In this document: positions 8,468 to 14,727 of the stretch, piece after piece
How the letters are laid out: each line of letters starts with the position of its first letter
Position numbering within the stretch: the first letter of the stretch is position 1
IMG/VR virus record: IMGVR_UViG_3300023109_000187
Location: 1-20,192 of that record
DNA: 20,192 bases
From: a virus
Reading direction: 5' to 3' (one strand)
Position numbers and translations under genes: made by a program
The notes under the pieces: generated by a model
What the model was told of the DNA's origin: nothing
Seen by the model: only the letters and a program-made list of their open reading frames with translations
Database searches by the model: none

Positions 8468-9523
8468 TTAGTTTTTTATCTTAATAGCATCTGCTGCTTG
8501 ACCTCTTTTCTTAGTGGCTTTTTCTTTTAAGCGTGTCTCTTTTCTTTTTAATCTTCTAGCTTTACTTAAATTACCATTTTCTAAAGCTTGTTGCCCTCTT
8601 AATCTTGTTCTTGCTGCTTTATCACTTGCTCTACCCGCTGAACTTGCTTTCCTGTTAGCTTTGCGTACTGCTTTCTTTGAAGGCTTTTCTGTTTTAGTAT
8701 TACGTTTTACAACTTCTGCTTTAAGCTGTTTTGGATCGAGCTTTGTAGATATTTCTACTTTCTTAATTCCTTCAGGCTTTATTGTAGTTGCTGCTTTAAC
8801 TTTTGGTCTTGGAGGAGTATCTTTTCCTTTGTTTTTAACATCCCATCCTTTACCGGCTTTTTTAGATGCGTTTTGACGCTTAGCTTCTTTTATATAAGTA
8901 GCTTTATCCATTTTGCCGTAAGTCTTTTTATCTCTATTTTTATAAGCAGTATCGTATGAAACTTTTTTAGTTTTAGTGGTTTCAGTTTTAGTAGTGTCTA
9001 CTTTAACGTCTTCTTTTTTCTTAGCTCTAGATTTATAAGTACCACTAGCCTTAGCCATTGCATATTCTTTAGCTGTATACCCCTCGGTACTACCTGCTTT
9101 GTTTTTTGTATCGTAGTCGTATAGGTTTTTCTCAAATGATTTAATTCTACCCGCTTGTCTTACACTTCTATTCATTGCTGAATCCATTTGTCTAGGATTA
9201 ACATTTTTAGAAGCAGATTTTGTATTCGCATTTAAAGTAGATACATCTTTTCTATATTGATCTACACTCTTTTGATAATTGGATTTATCTTTTGCTGCTT
9301 TTTTTGCTTTGCTTGCAGCTAAGTTGTCGGCTTTTACTTTGTCTTGTCTAGACATTTCGTTTTTAAAATCCGATTGCTTTTTAATATTAGGATTCGGGTC
9401 TATCTTAGCAGGTGAAGACATTTTCATTTTAATAGGAGCTCCTACGTTAAGTAATGGTTGTGTAATACCTCCTTTAGTAGTTCTCTTAATTTTCGCCGTT
9501 ATTGGTGTGTTTTTGAAACTCAT
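8468..9523 (-). CDS. Very basic Lys/Ala-rich protein with PITAKIKR start
   Basis: 351 residues, extremely rich in Lys, Ala, Arg and Thr with little hydrophobic content, so probably disordered or helical and nucleic-acid binding. It starts MSFKNTPITAKIKR and has MSSPAKIDPN at ~35-44; both motifs recur in neighbouring proteins. The C-terminal third (~280-345) is a dense basic helix, for example KKAVRKANRKASSAGRASDK and RRLKRKETRLKEKATKKRG. Possible roles are a DNA-condensing core protein packed with the genome or a scaffold-like internal protein. No enzyme motif is seen. The leader contains a run of A on the coding strand and no Shine-Dalgarno. Confidence 0.75.
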   Translation of the reverse strand: MSFKNTPITAKIKRTTKGGITQPLLNVGAPIKMKMSSPAKIDPNPNIKKQSDFKNEMSRQDKVKADNLAASKAKKAAKDKSNYQKSVDQYRKDVSTLNANTKSASKNVNPRQMDSAMNRSVRQAGRIKSFEKNLYDYDTKNKAGSTEGYTAKEYAMAKASGTYKSRAKKKEDVKVDTTKTETTKTKKVSYDTAYKNRDKKTYGKMDKATYIKEAKRQNASKKAGKGWDVKNKGKDTPPRPKVKAATTIKPEGIKKVEISTKLDPKQLKAEVVKRNTKTEKPSKKAVRKANRKASSAGRASDKAARTRLRGQQALENGNLSKARRLKRKETRLKEKATKKRGQAADAIKIKN

Positions 9524-9529
9524 TTTTTT

Positions 9530-9685
9530 TTATTTTTTGTATGGTAACATTTTATTTAGTTTTTCTTTTCTGTGCTGGCACCCGCACGGGATGTTTAAAC
9601 CCTCTGAAACTTTTTCTACTAAAGTCTTGATTCCTGTTGCTTTAGTTATTTTTTCTACCGTATCGCCTAGTCCTTTTGATTCCAT
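9530..9685 (-). CDS. Small 51-residue protein with Cys-Gly-Cys motif
   Basis: The gene is too short for a standard ORF cut-off but looks real. ATG at 9685 shares one base with the upstream TAA (TAATG), the same junction used by six other genes here, and the stop is TAA at 9532-9530. The product begins MESKGLGDTVEKITKATGIK, continues with an amphipathic stretch, and ends NIPCGCQHRKEKLNKMLPYK plus K. The C-x-C-x2-R-K-x3-LN end resembles a small protein I remember in many Bacteroidota phages, with consensus near CGC..R...LN.L.PYK. The function is unknown. It fills an otherwise empty 161-base gap, which supports it being a gene. Two Cys and a His (CGCQH) could bind metal or form a disulfide. Confidence 0.8.
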   Translation of the reverse strand: MESKGLGDTVEKITKATGIKTLVEKVSEGLNIPCGCQHRKEKLNKMLPYKK

Positions 9686-9999
9686 TAGCAATTCCATTTT
9701 CTTAATGCTAAAGCCTTTCTTGTAGGTTTACCATTTGGTTTTTTCATTGGTCCTTTTACCCCGCTCATTCTTGCGCAAAAAGATTTTCTACGATTAGCGT
9801 CTTTACTACCAGGCTTCAATTTAGATGGCTTTGTTGTTACAGCGGTTTTTAATTTTGACCCAGGATTTTTTCTTTTATAATCATCAACACCTTTTTGGTT
9901 TAAACCTCCAGATTCCGATTGCCCTTCTTTCCTTGTCCATGCTCCTGTTTTCTTAGCAGGCGAGCAGTTCTTTATTTTACTTGTAATTGGTATAGCCAT
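9685..9999 (-). CDS. Small basic protein with PITSKIK start and SPAK motif
   Basis: 104 residues, strongly basic. It opens MAIPITSKIKNCSPAKKTGA and continues WTRKEGQSESGGLNQKGVDD. The C-terminal half contains RRKSFCARMSGVKGPMKKPN and ends ALALRKWNC. The W-T-R-K-E-G, S-F-C-A-R-M and R-K-W-x-C elements form a pattern I know from small proteins of many marine phages, possibly annotated as DUF6321 (name from memory, unverified). Three Cys residues (one early, SFCARM, terminal WNC) may be paired or bind metal. Start and stop are both TAATG junctions. The function is unknown; a DNA-associated virion component is one possibility. Confidence 0.75.
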   Translation of the reverse strand: MAIPITSKIKNCSPAKKTGAWTRKEGQSESGGLNQKGVDDYKRKNPGSKLKTAVTTKPSKLKPGSKDANRRKSFCARMSGVKGPMKKPNGKPTRKALALRKWNC

Positions 10000-10793
10000 T
10001 AGTATCTCTTTTTAAACATTGAGCCTTTCATTTTGTAAGGAGAACCGTTTTTTGCTGGGCTTGTTGATCTCATTCCGTTTGGTGATTTTTTCTTTTCTTC
10101 TTTTTTATTTTGGTTAGCGGCTAGCTCAGCTGCTTTTTGAGCTTTAGCCACTTGCACTTTTTCACTATCTTCTCCAACGGTTTTAATTCTATCAAAACCT
10201 GCAACATCTCTTGATCCTCCTCTTTTACCGGAAGCTCTTGCTTTAGCATTTCTATCTGCTAATGCTTTAAACTCTTTTTGCTCAGCCGCATCTTCTTCTG
10301 CTTTAACTTGTTTTCTCCAATCTCCTCTACTAACGCCTTCGGGTCTTTGTTTTAATTTAGATTTTCTTATTTGCTTTTGGTCCTTTTTAATAGATCTTTG
10401 CATTCTAGATATTTGCCAAGGTTCCATTACATCAAATTTTTGAGCTACTTTTATTGGAACTTCACCCATTTCTTTTTCTCCTTCAACAACCGTCTCCTCT
10501 ACTACGGTTCCAGTTCCTTCGAATTTATGAAAACCAGAACAACCAGGTGTACCCACAGGTTTACCTTTACAGTATTCATTTTGTTTTGCCCATTTTTTTT
10601 CTGCTTCGCCTGTTGCTTTTGTCCCTGTAAAAGTTTCAGTAGGCCCTTGGGTTACTGTTTTAGTAGATTTTACATCTTCTCCTTGACTTTCGTAAAAGCC
10701 TTTAGCTTGATCGTCATTCTCAGGATCTATAGCTTGAGACGCTTGACTTAACAAGGGAGATCTTTTTACTCTACTTGTGATTGGTAAGTTCAT
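9999..10793 (-). CDS. Basic protein with PITSRVKRSP start and C-terminal SPAK motif
   Basis: 264 residues. It begins MNLPITSRVKRSPLLSQASQ, close to its two downstream neighbours. A middle unit has two Cys: EYCKGKPVGTPGCSGFHKFE (~93-112). After it come a charged helical region (~140-180) rich in Lys, Arg, Glu and Gln, and a basic C-terminus SPAKNGSPYKMKGSMFKKRY (245-264). The N-terminal motif and the terminal SPAK-x-SPYKMK motif bracket the protein. Similar bracketed proteins occur in marine flavobacterial phages as I recall, without known function. The start at 10793 sits just after the previous stop (TAATATG). Confidence 0.75.
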   Translation of the reverse strand: MNLPITSRVKRSPLLSQASQAIDPENDDQAKGFYESQGEDVKSTKTVTQGPTETFTGTKATGEAEKKWAKQNEYCKGKPVGTPGCSGFHKFEGTGTVVEETVVEGEKEMGEVPIKVAQKFDVMEPWQISRMQRSIKKDQKQIRKSKLKQRPEGVSRGDWRKQVKAEEDAAEQKEFKALADRNAKARASGKRGGSRDVAGFDRIKTVGEDSEKVQVAKAQKAAELAANQNKKEEKKKSPNGMRSTSPAKNGSPYKMKGSMFKKRY

Positions 10794-10794
10794 A

Positions 10795-11001
10795 TTATTC
10801 TTCTGTTATGTTAGTTTCTTTTTCTTGTTCTTTAGGTGTAACGGGTTTTGTTTTTCCGCTTTGTATTCTTTTTTCAATTAAAGCCCCGTGATCAACAAAG
10901 GATTTAGAATTATGCATATCGCTTGCACCCATAACTAATCCCATATTCATTTTACAAGCGCTTGATGCTTTAGCTGTAATTGATTTTGCTTTATATCCCA
11001 T
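10795..11001 (-). CDS. Small protein with SITAKASSACKMNMG motif, unknown function
   Basis: I choose the ATG at 11001 (MGYKAKSITAKASSACKMNM), giving 68 residues, because it follows the previous stop by one base (TAATATG), the same spacing as the next junction. An upstream ATG at 11037 would add 12 residues and overlap the previous gene by 35 bases. The N-terminal half is Met/Ser/Ala-rich (GLVMGASDMHNSKSF) and the end is acidic (EQEKETNITEE). KSITAK faintly echoes the PITAK start of the basic proteins downstream. No domain is recognised. Confidence 0.68.
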   Translation of the reverse strand: MGYKAKSITAKASSACKMNMGLVMGASDMHNSKSFVDHGALIEKRIQSGKTKPVTPKEQEKETNITEE

Positions 11002-11002
11002 A

Positions 11003-11383
11003 TTACTGTTTTTTATATGCTTCTCTTTCCCATTCAAAATCCCCGCCTTCTTGCGCTGACTTACCTGTTTCTTCGTCTATTAATTGTCCACCTACTCTTT
11101 TATAAACTCTAGCTGGCGACTTTGTATCCATTTTCCAAGTTACCTTGTTGTCATCATAGTGCAATCTTCCCTGAGCCATTTGATCTAAATGAACTTTTTC
11201 GTGATTTACAGCTTCTTCCTTTGCTTTACCTTTCAATGACTTGTCTATAAATATAGTACCATCATTATTAGCTTCACCTAATATATCTCCATCTAAATCT
11301 TTTTTAAAAACAGGTGTATTATATGTAGAAGTTTCTTTGTCTATTCCGACAAGATCTGCAAAATCTTTAAGTTTAAAATCCAT
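11003..11383 (-). CDS. HExxH zinc-metalloprotease-like protein
   Basis: 126 residues with HEKVH at 61-65 in the context EEAVNHEKVHLDQMAQG. This is the zincin helix: two His ligands and a catalytic Glu at 62. A later Glu in FEWEREAYKKQ (E119 or E121) could be the third ligand, as in gluzincin-type peptidases. The N-terminal part contains GTIFIDKSLKGKAKEEA, a strand followed by the helix that leads into the motif, and DTKSPARVYKR at 86-96 resembles the SPAK motif of nearby proteins. Candidate roles are maturation of a virion protein or action on host cell material. The domain is near the minimal size for a zincin. Both ends are tightly joined to neighbours, the start by TAATG. Confidence 0.68.
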   Translation of the reverse strand: MDFKLKDFADLVGIDKETSTYNTPVFKKDLDGDILGEANNDGTIFIDKSLKGKAKEEAVNHEKVHLDQMAQGRLHYDDNKVTWKMDTKSPARVYKRVGGQLIDEETGKSAQEGGDFEWEREAYKKQ

Positions 11384-11823
11384 TATCTCTCTTTATCTCT
11401 TATCATATCATCAATAGCTTTATTAAAAACTTTATCTGTATATGTTTTATTATTATAAAATACACTTCTTGCCGATGTAGGCAAATCTTCTTCTGCTAAT
11501 AGTATTCTATATATTCTACTTATTAAATGCTTACCTTTCGTAGATACTTTATATACTGCGTATTTAGAGCTCGTTCTATTACGCTCTTTAAAAACATCAA
11601 TCCAACCGTTTCTACGTAAACGCTCCCATCTATTTTTATCCCAAGTATAAGTGTAAACGCCATTTATAAAATCATTACGAGTAAAAAATTGTTTGCAATC
11701 TAAATACACAAGTAATTCTAAATCAGCGTCTTTCAATCCATAAGTTTTACAGGCCCACCTTCTAACGAGCCTGTAATACTTTAATAAATTTATATCTCTA
11801 AGATCTGAAGCTGTTAGTCTCAT
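11383..11823 (-). CDS. Winged-helix DNA-binding protein, MarR-like
   Basis: 146 residues, rich in Arg, Tyr and Leu. Helices at ~5-60 (DLRDINLLKYYRLVRRWACK and LKDADLELLVYLD) lead to a helix-turn-helix-like stretch KNRWERLRRNGWIDVFKERN (~63-82) and a wing, KYAVYKVSTKGKHLISRIYR (~87-106). The order helix, recognition helix, beta wing, K-G-K-x-L-I-x-R matches winged-helix proteins such as MarR. The C-terminal part (SVFYNNKTYTDKVFNKAIDD) is helical. It overlaps the groES stop by 4 bases. Possible roles are late-gene transcription control or DNA packaging. The assignment is from pattern only. Confidence 0.65.
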   Translation of the reverse strand: MRLTASDLRDINLLKYYRLVRRWACKTYGLKDADLELLVYLDCKQFFTRNDFINGVYTYTWDKNRWERLRRNGWIDVFKERNRTSSKYAVYKVSTKGKHLISRIYRILLAEEDLPTSARSVFYNNKTYTDKVFNKAIDDMIRDKER

Positions 11824-12077
11824 TCGACTATAACTACATCTCCAACTGTAATAACATAATAAAAATTATCTTTCCATTCTATACCGTGACCAGCATGTTT
11901 ATCATACCTGATAATATCTCCTTTATTAATACCTTCTATTTTGTCTCCTACACTTATTACATTAGCTTTTAAATATCTAATGTCTGTATCTTGCTTTTCA
12001 GTTAATTCAATACCTCCTACTTTCTTCGGAGCTTCTTTGATTTTTTCTATAATTATATAATAATTGATCGCTTTCAT
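11820..12077 (-). CDS. groES: Co-chaperonin GroES-like protein, roof loop shortened
   Basis: 85 residues. A GroES heptamer caps the GroEL ring. The core is visible: first strand YYIIIEKI, mobile loop with GGIEL at 21-25, strand VISVG, INKGDIIRYDKH, and final strands FYYVITVGDVVIVE. In E. coli the mobile-loop tripeptide is I-V-L; here it is I-E-L, with an acidic centre. Between VISVG and KGD there are only about nine fewer residues than in E. coli, where the roof hairpin lies, so the dome probably has an open top as in T4 gp31. It is encoded directly after groEL, sharing one base (TAATG). Length and partner make the call firm; loop comparisons use the E. coli sequence from memory. Confidence 0.88.
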   Translation of the reverse strand: MKAINYYIIIEKIKEAPKKVGGIELTEKQDTDIRYLKANVISVGDKIEGINKGDIIRYDKHAGHGIEWKDNFYYVITVGDVVIVE

Positions 12078-13630
12078 TACATCAATCTTTTATTACTAAT
12101 TACACAATCTGCAGATACAATAGTTGTTACAACGCTTACAGCATTTTTAAGAGCTGACTTAGTAACTAACACAGGATCTATAATACCGGCTTTAATCATA
12201 TTAACTTCTTTGCCAGTTTTAACATCAATCCCTCTATTTTTTATTGTTTGCTTTTTAACCTCAATAATACCAGCATTATCTAGTATAGTATAGTAAGGTG
12301 ATTTAATTGCTTCAAACAATATCTCTTCTCCTTTATTCTTAGCCTTCAAGTGATTAGCAGCATTCAATAAAGCAATACCTCCACCTGCTACGATACCTTC
12401 TTTATAAGCAGCTTTAGTTGCGTGGATTGCATCTTCAACTCTATCCTTTTTTTCTTTAAGTTCTACTTCAGAATCTGCTCCAACATAAACAATACCAACT
12501 TTACCAGTTAACATTGATAGTCTTTGCTCTAACTTTTTCTTAAAGAATGGATTAGTTTCCGTTTCAATACTTTTAGTAACCTCTTCAACTCTGTGAGCTA
12601 CATCTACTGATTGCTCTATCTGAAGCACTGTTGATTTTTCATCTGTAACAGCTTTTTTAACACTACCTAGTACATCGGGATTTATTAAATCTAAATCATC
12701 ACCAAGTTCCTCGTTTATTATCATCGCTCCGGTAAGTAATGCTAAATCATCCATTGTATCTTGCTTTGTTAAACCAAAACCAGGTACATCAACAATATTA
12801 ACTTTTATATTACCTTTAACTTTGTTCGATAACAATGTAGCATATGGCTGTTGTTCCATATCGGCTACAATCAATAAACTTCTTTTACTCTTTATAACGT
12901 GTTCTAAGACGCTTTGTATTTTTCTTATGTTAGGAATAGGGGATGAAACAATAAGCACGTAAGGATCGTCTAAAACAGCTGTGTGCTTGTCTTTGTCTGT
13001 TATTAAATGCGTTGACTTTAATCCACTATCAAATTGTACTCCTTCAACAAAATCCACGTAAGTTTCATTTGTATCAGATTCTTCCATTAATACAATTCCA
13101 TTTTTTCCAACTTTTTCATAAGCTTCTCCAATTTTGATTCCAAGCTCTTTGTCATTGTTGCAGCTAATGATAGCAACGTTTTGAAGCATTTGGCCTTTAA
13201 CAGGAGTACTGGTCTTATCAAGATATATTTTAACTTTGTTAGCACCGCTAATAATGCCTGCTTTAAGTTCTCTAACTTTTTCTTCATCTAAATGTTTGTT
13301 TGTAATCTTTAAAAGAGAATTAGCAAGGACGGTAGATGTTGTTGTACCGTCTCCTGCTTCTCTTACAGTATTTCTAGCTGCTTGCTTTATAAGGGTTGCT
13401 CCTATGTTCTCGACCGGATGTAGTAAGACTACGCTCTCTGCAACGGTTACTCCGTCTTTTGTTATTACCGGCCTTCCTAAGGCATCTTCGTAAATTACGC
13501 ATTTTCCGGAAGCTCCTAATGTGGACTTCACTGCGTTAGCTAACTTTTCGACACCTGCTATAATTTGATCATTTGCGTCTTTCCCGAATGTGAGAGTTTT
13601 AACAATCTCACTTGGATTATTGTATTCCAT
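12077..13630 (-). CDS. groEL: Phage-encoded chaperonin GroEL
   Basis: 517 residues against about 548 in E. coli. It is an ATP-driven ring that folds proteins in a closed chamber. ATP-site residues are intact: K58-D59-G60 (K51-D52 in E. coli), GDGTTT at 93-98 (D94 for D87), RVEDAIHAT with D400 for D398, EGIVAGGGIAL at 411-421, and GIIDP with D485 for D495. The apical domain (~197-380) is present but differs at contact residues: L204, H208 and L209 for Y199, Y203 and F204, and Q239 for L234. The end, CVISNKRLM, lacks the GGM tail. The gene lies between a small helical gene and groES and is surrounded by virion genes, so it belongs to the phage. The first ~100 codons are GC-richer than the rest. 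Confidence 0.97.
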   Translation of the reverse strand: MEYNNPSEIVKTLTFGKDANDQIIAGVEKLANAVKSTLGASGKCVIYEDALGRPVITKDGVTVAESVVLLHPVENIGATLIKQAARNTVREAGDGTTTSTVLANSLLKITNKHLDEEKVRELKAGIISGANKVKIYLDKTSTPVKGQMLQNVAIISCNNDKELGIKIGEAYEKVGKNGIVLMEESDTNETYVDFVEGVQFDSGLKSTHLITDKDKHTAVLDDPYVLIVSSPIPNIRKIQSVLEHVIKSKRSLLIVADMEQQPYATLLSNKVKGNIKVNIVDVPGFGLTKQDTMDDLALLTGAMIINEELGDDLDLINPDVLGSVKKAVTDEKSTVLQIEQSVDVAHRVEEVTKSIETETNPFFKKKLEQRLSMLTGKVGIVYVGADSEVELKEKKDRVEDAIHATKAAYKEGIVAGGGIALLNAANHLKAKNKGEEILFEAIKSPYYTILDNAGIIEVKKQTIKNRGIDVKTGKEVNMIKAGIIDPVLVTKSALKNAVSVVTTIVSADCVISNKRLM

Positions 13631-13652
13631 TTAATTAAATTTGATTATATTT

Positions 13653-13943
13653 TTATTTGAATGTTTTCACTACTTTTGGTCCGTTAAGAAATTCAACTTT
13701 TTTTGAATAGTAAGCTACAGTTTCATCTATAGCGTCTTCAGCTTGTTTTAAAGTTTCCCTTCTTGTTACATCATTCCATATCTTTTGATTTTTTAAATCT
13801 TGATATTCGGTTTGATAATAACCATTAATTAGTTCAACAATCCGCCAATTTTTTTTATTGGCTATGTGTTTCCAAAGATCTGTATAATCTTTAGACGGTG
13901 ATGGGTGACTACTCCATGAATTAGTCTGGTAAAATGTTGTCAT
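13653..13943 (-). CDS. Small protein upstream of groEL, unknown function
   Basis: 96 residues, rich in Trp and Tyr: SWSSHPSPSKDYTDLWKHIA (~8-27), NWRIVELINGYYQTEY, then a helix RRETLKQAEDAIDETVAYYS (~61-80), and a basic end NGPKVVKTFK. The middle looks like a small alpha/beta unit rather than a coiled coil. A related sequence exists in other phages as far as I remember, with no function. It lies 22 bases before groEL with an A/T-only leader between them, so the two are probably co-transcribed. Confidence 0.65.
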   Translation of the reverse strand: MTTFYQTNSWSSHPSPSKDYTDLWKHIANKKNWRIVELINGYYQTEYQDLKNQKIWNDVTRRETLKQAEDAIDETVAYYSKKVEFLNGPKVVKTFK

Positions 13944-14009
13944 TGGTTTTGGTTTTAATTTGACAATTGGTTTTCTGTAATAAACAGGTTATGGTTTTAT
14001 TATTACGTA
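13944..14009 (-). promoter_or_regulatory. Leader region with four AAAACCA repeats before the chaperonin block
   Basis: This 66-base gap is the longest in the window. On the transcribed strand AAAACCA occurs four times, at 13992-13998, 13968-13974, 13950-13956 and 13944-13950 (the last two share one base). A short stem, CTGT-TTATT-ACAG, lies near its middle. The repeats could be a binding site or leader element controlling the groEL block, or chance in A-rich DNA. No standard promoter motif was recognised. Confidence 0.3.
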
Positions 14010-14381
14010 TTATTCTTCATCGTTAACTGGAGGTGGAGGTGTAGGGTTTTGCCATGTAAAATACAAGTCTTCATTAACAGGTGTTATTTGAGACTGTATG
14101 CTTGCAGCTATACTAGCTTGCATTTGGTCTACATCTAAAGAATCTTCTAACCAACCAATAACTACAGCCTCAAAAGCTTCAGTATCTTCATAAGGCGTAA
14201 AAGGTTCACCTGCTACATATGTGTAACTTTGCGTTCCAATGTTTGTTGATGAATAAGTTTTACCTCCTGACTCTTCAGATCCTGTGTATCTATAATGTAC
14301 TGTGTATATTACATTGTCTTCACCTTCTGATTGGATGTGAGCATTCATTGTGGGAATATCCCATTTGTAAGTAATTGCCAT
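14010..14381 (-). CDS. Marine-phage type small virion-associated protein
   Basis: 123 residues, acidic. It starts MAITYKWDIPTMNAHIQSEG and carries NVIYTVHYRYTGSE (~23-36), a strand pair, then a helical part EAFEAVVIGWLEDSLDVDQM (~68-87). The C-terminal end is Pro-rich (NPTPPPPVNDEE). The opening MAITY-W and the V-H-W/Y-R strand are familiar from small proteins encoded near tail fibres in cyanophages and other marine phages; a family name such as DUF7936 comes from memory and is unverified. The role may be in tail fibre attachment. Its ATG is preceded by the (TAAA)7 tract. Confidence 0.65.
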   Translation of the reverse strand: MAITYKWDIPTMNAHIQSEGEDNVIYTVHYRYTGSEESGGKTYSSTNIGTQSYTYVAGEPFTPYEDTEAFEAVVIGWLEDSLDVDQMQASIAASIQSQITPVNEDLYFTWQNPTPPPPVNDEE

Positions 14382-14383
14382 TG

Positions 14384-14411
14384 TTTATTTATTTATTTAT
14401 TTATTTATTTA
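14384..14411. repeat. Tetranucleotide repeat (TTTA)7
   Basis: Seven perfect TTTA units occupy most of the 38-base gap between the 96-residue tail-region gene and the next start. On the transcribed strand the tract reads (TAAA)7 and ends three bases before the ATG at 14381 (context AAACAATG). The A-rich leader suits Bacteroidota translation initiation. Because the period is four, TAA falls in all three frames. Confidence 0.95.
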
Positions 14412-14419
14412 TTAATCTA

Positions 14420-14710
14420 TTATGGACATAAAGCTTTTGATGTTACAACCCCACTACTATTTACAATATAAATTCCAAAAAGAGTATCTGCTCTTTGCCC
14501 AGCAGGTAATGTAGTTGTACCAGCAGAATCGCTATAACACGTATCCCCATTTGCAGGTAATTGACTACTTCCATCATGATAATAAAGTTGATCTAATGTT
14601 TCTCCACAAGCGTCTTTGTAAAGACTGGAACTATCAAAAGCAGTTAATGATGCACAGTCTTTATCGTATCCGTACCAGTGTGACAATTTATATGGGTAAG
14701 CTATAGGCAT
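14420..14710 (-). CDS. Small Cys-containing tail-region protein, unknown function
   Basis: 96 residues without membrane segments, rich in Ser, Tyr and Asp. It contains five Cys: CASL (~19), ACGETL (~35), DTCYSD (~58) and the terminal LCP among them, with GDTCYSDSAGTTTLPAGQRA resembling a turn-rich beta protein. It lies between a putative tail protein and the acidic 123-residue protein, so a short tail-fibre accessory is plausible. No family is recognised. Confidence 0.65.
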   Translation of the reverse strand: MPIAYPYKLSHWYGYDKDCASLTAFDSSSLYKDACGETLDQLYYHDGSSQLPANGDTCYSDSAGTTTLPAGQRADTLFGIYIVNSSGVVTSKALCP

Positions 14711-14727
14711 ATTTTATATTTTAATTA

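Noticed and set aside
8514-8876. Plus-strand hydrophobic frame of 120 codons (and a similar one at 9279-9725)
   Set aside because: Both are antisense to Lys-rich genes, where AAA/AAG codons give TTT/CTT runs, and they conflict with the compact minus-strand operon.
13087-13287. Minus-strand frame of 66 codons, Lys/Leu-rich
   Set aside because: It is in a different frame within groEL, which is intact.
12077-13630. GroEL as sign of bacterial chromosome DNA
   Set aside because: The flanks on both sides are virion genes on the same strand with the same junction style, and the order and binding residues are unlike the typical bacterial operon.
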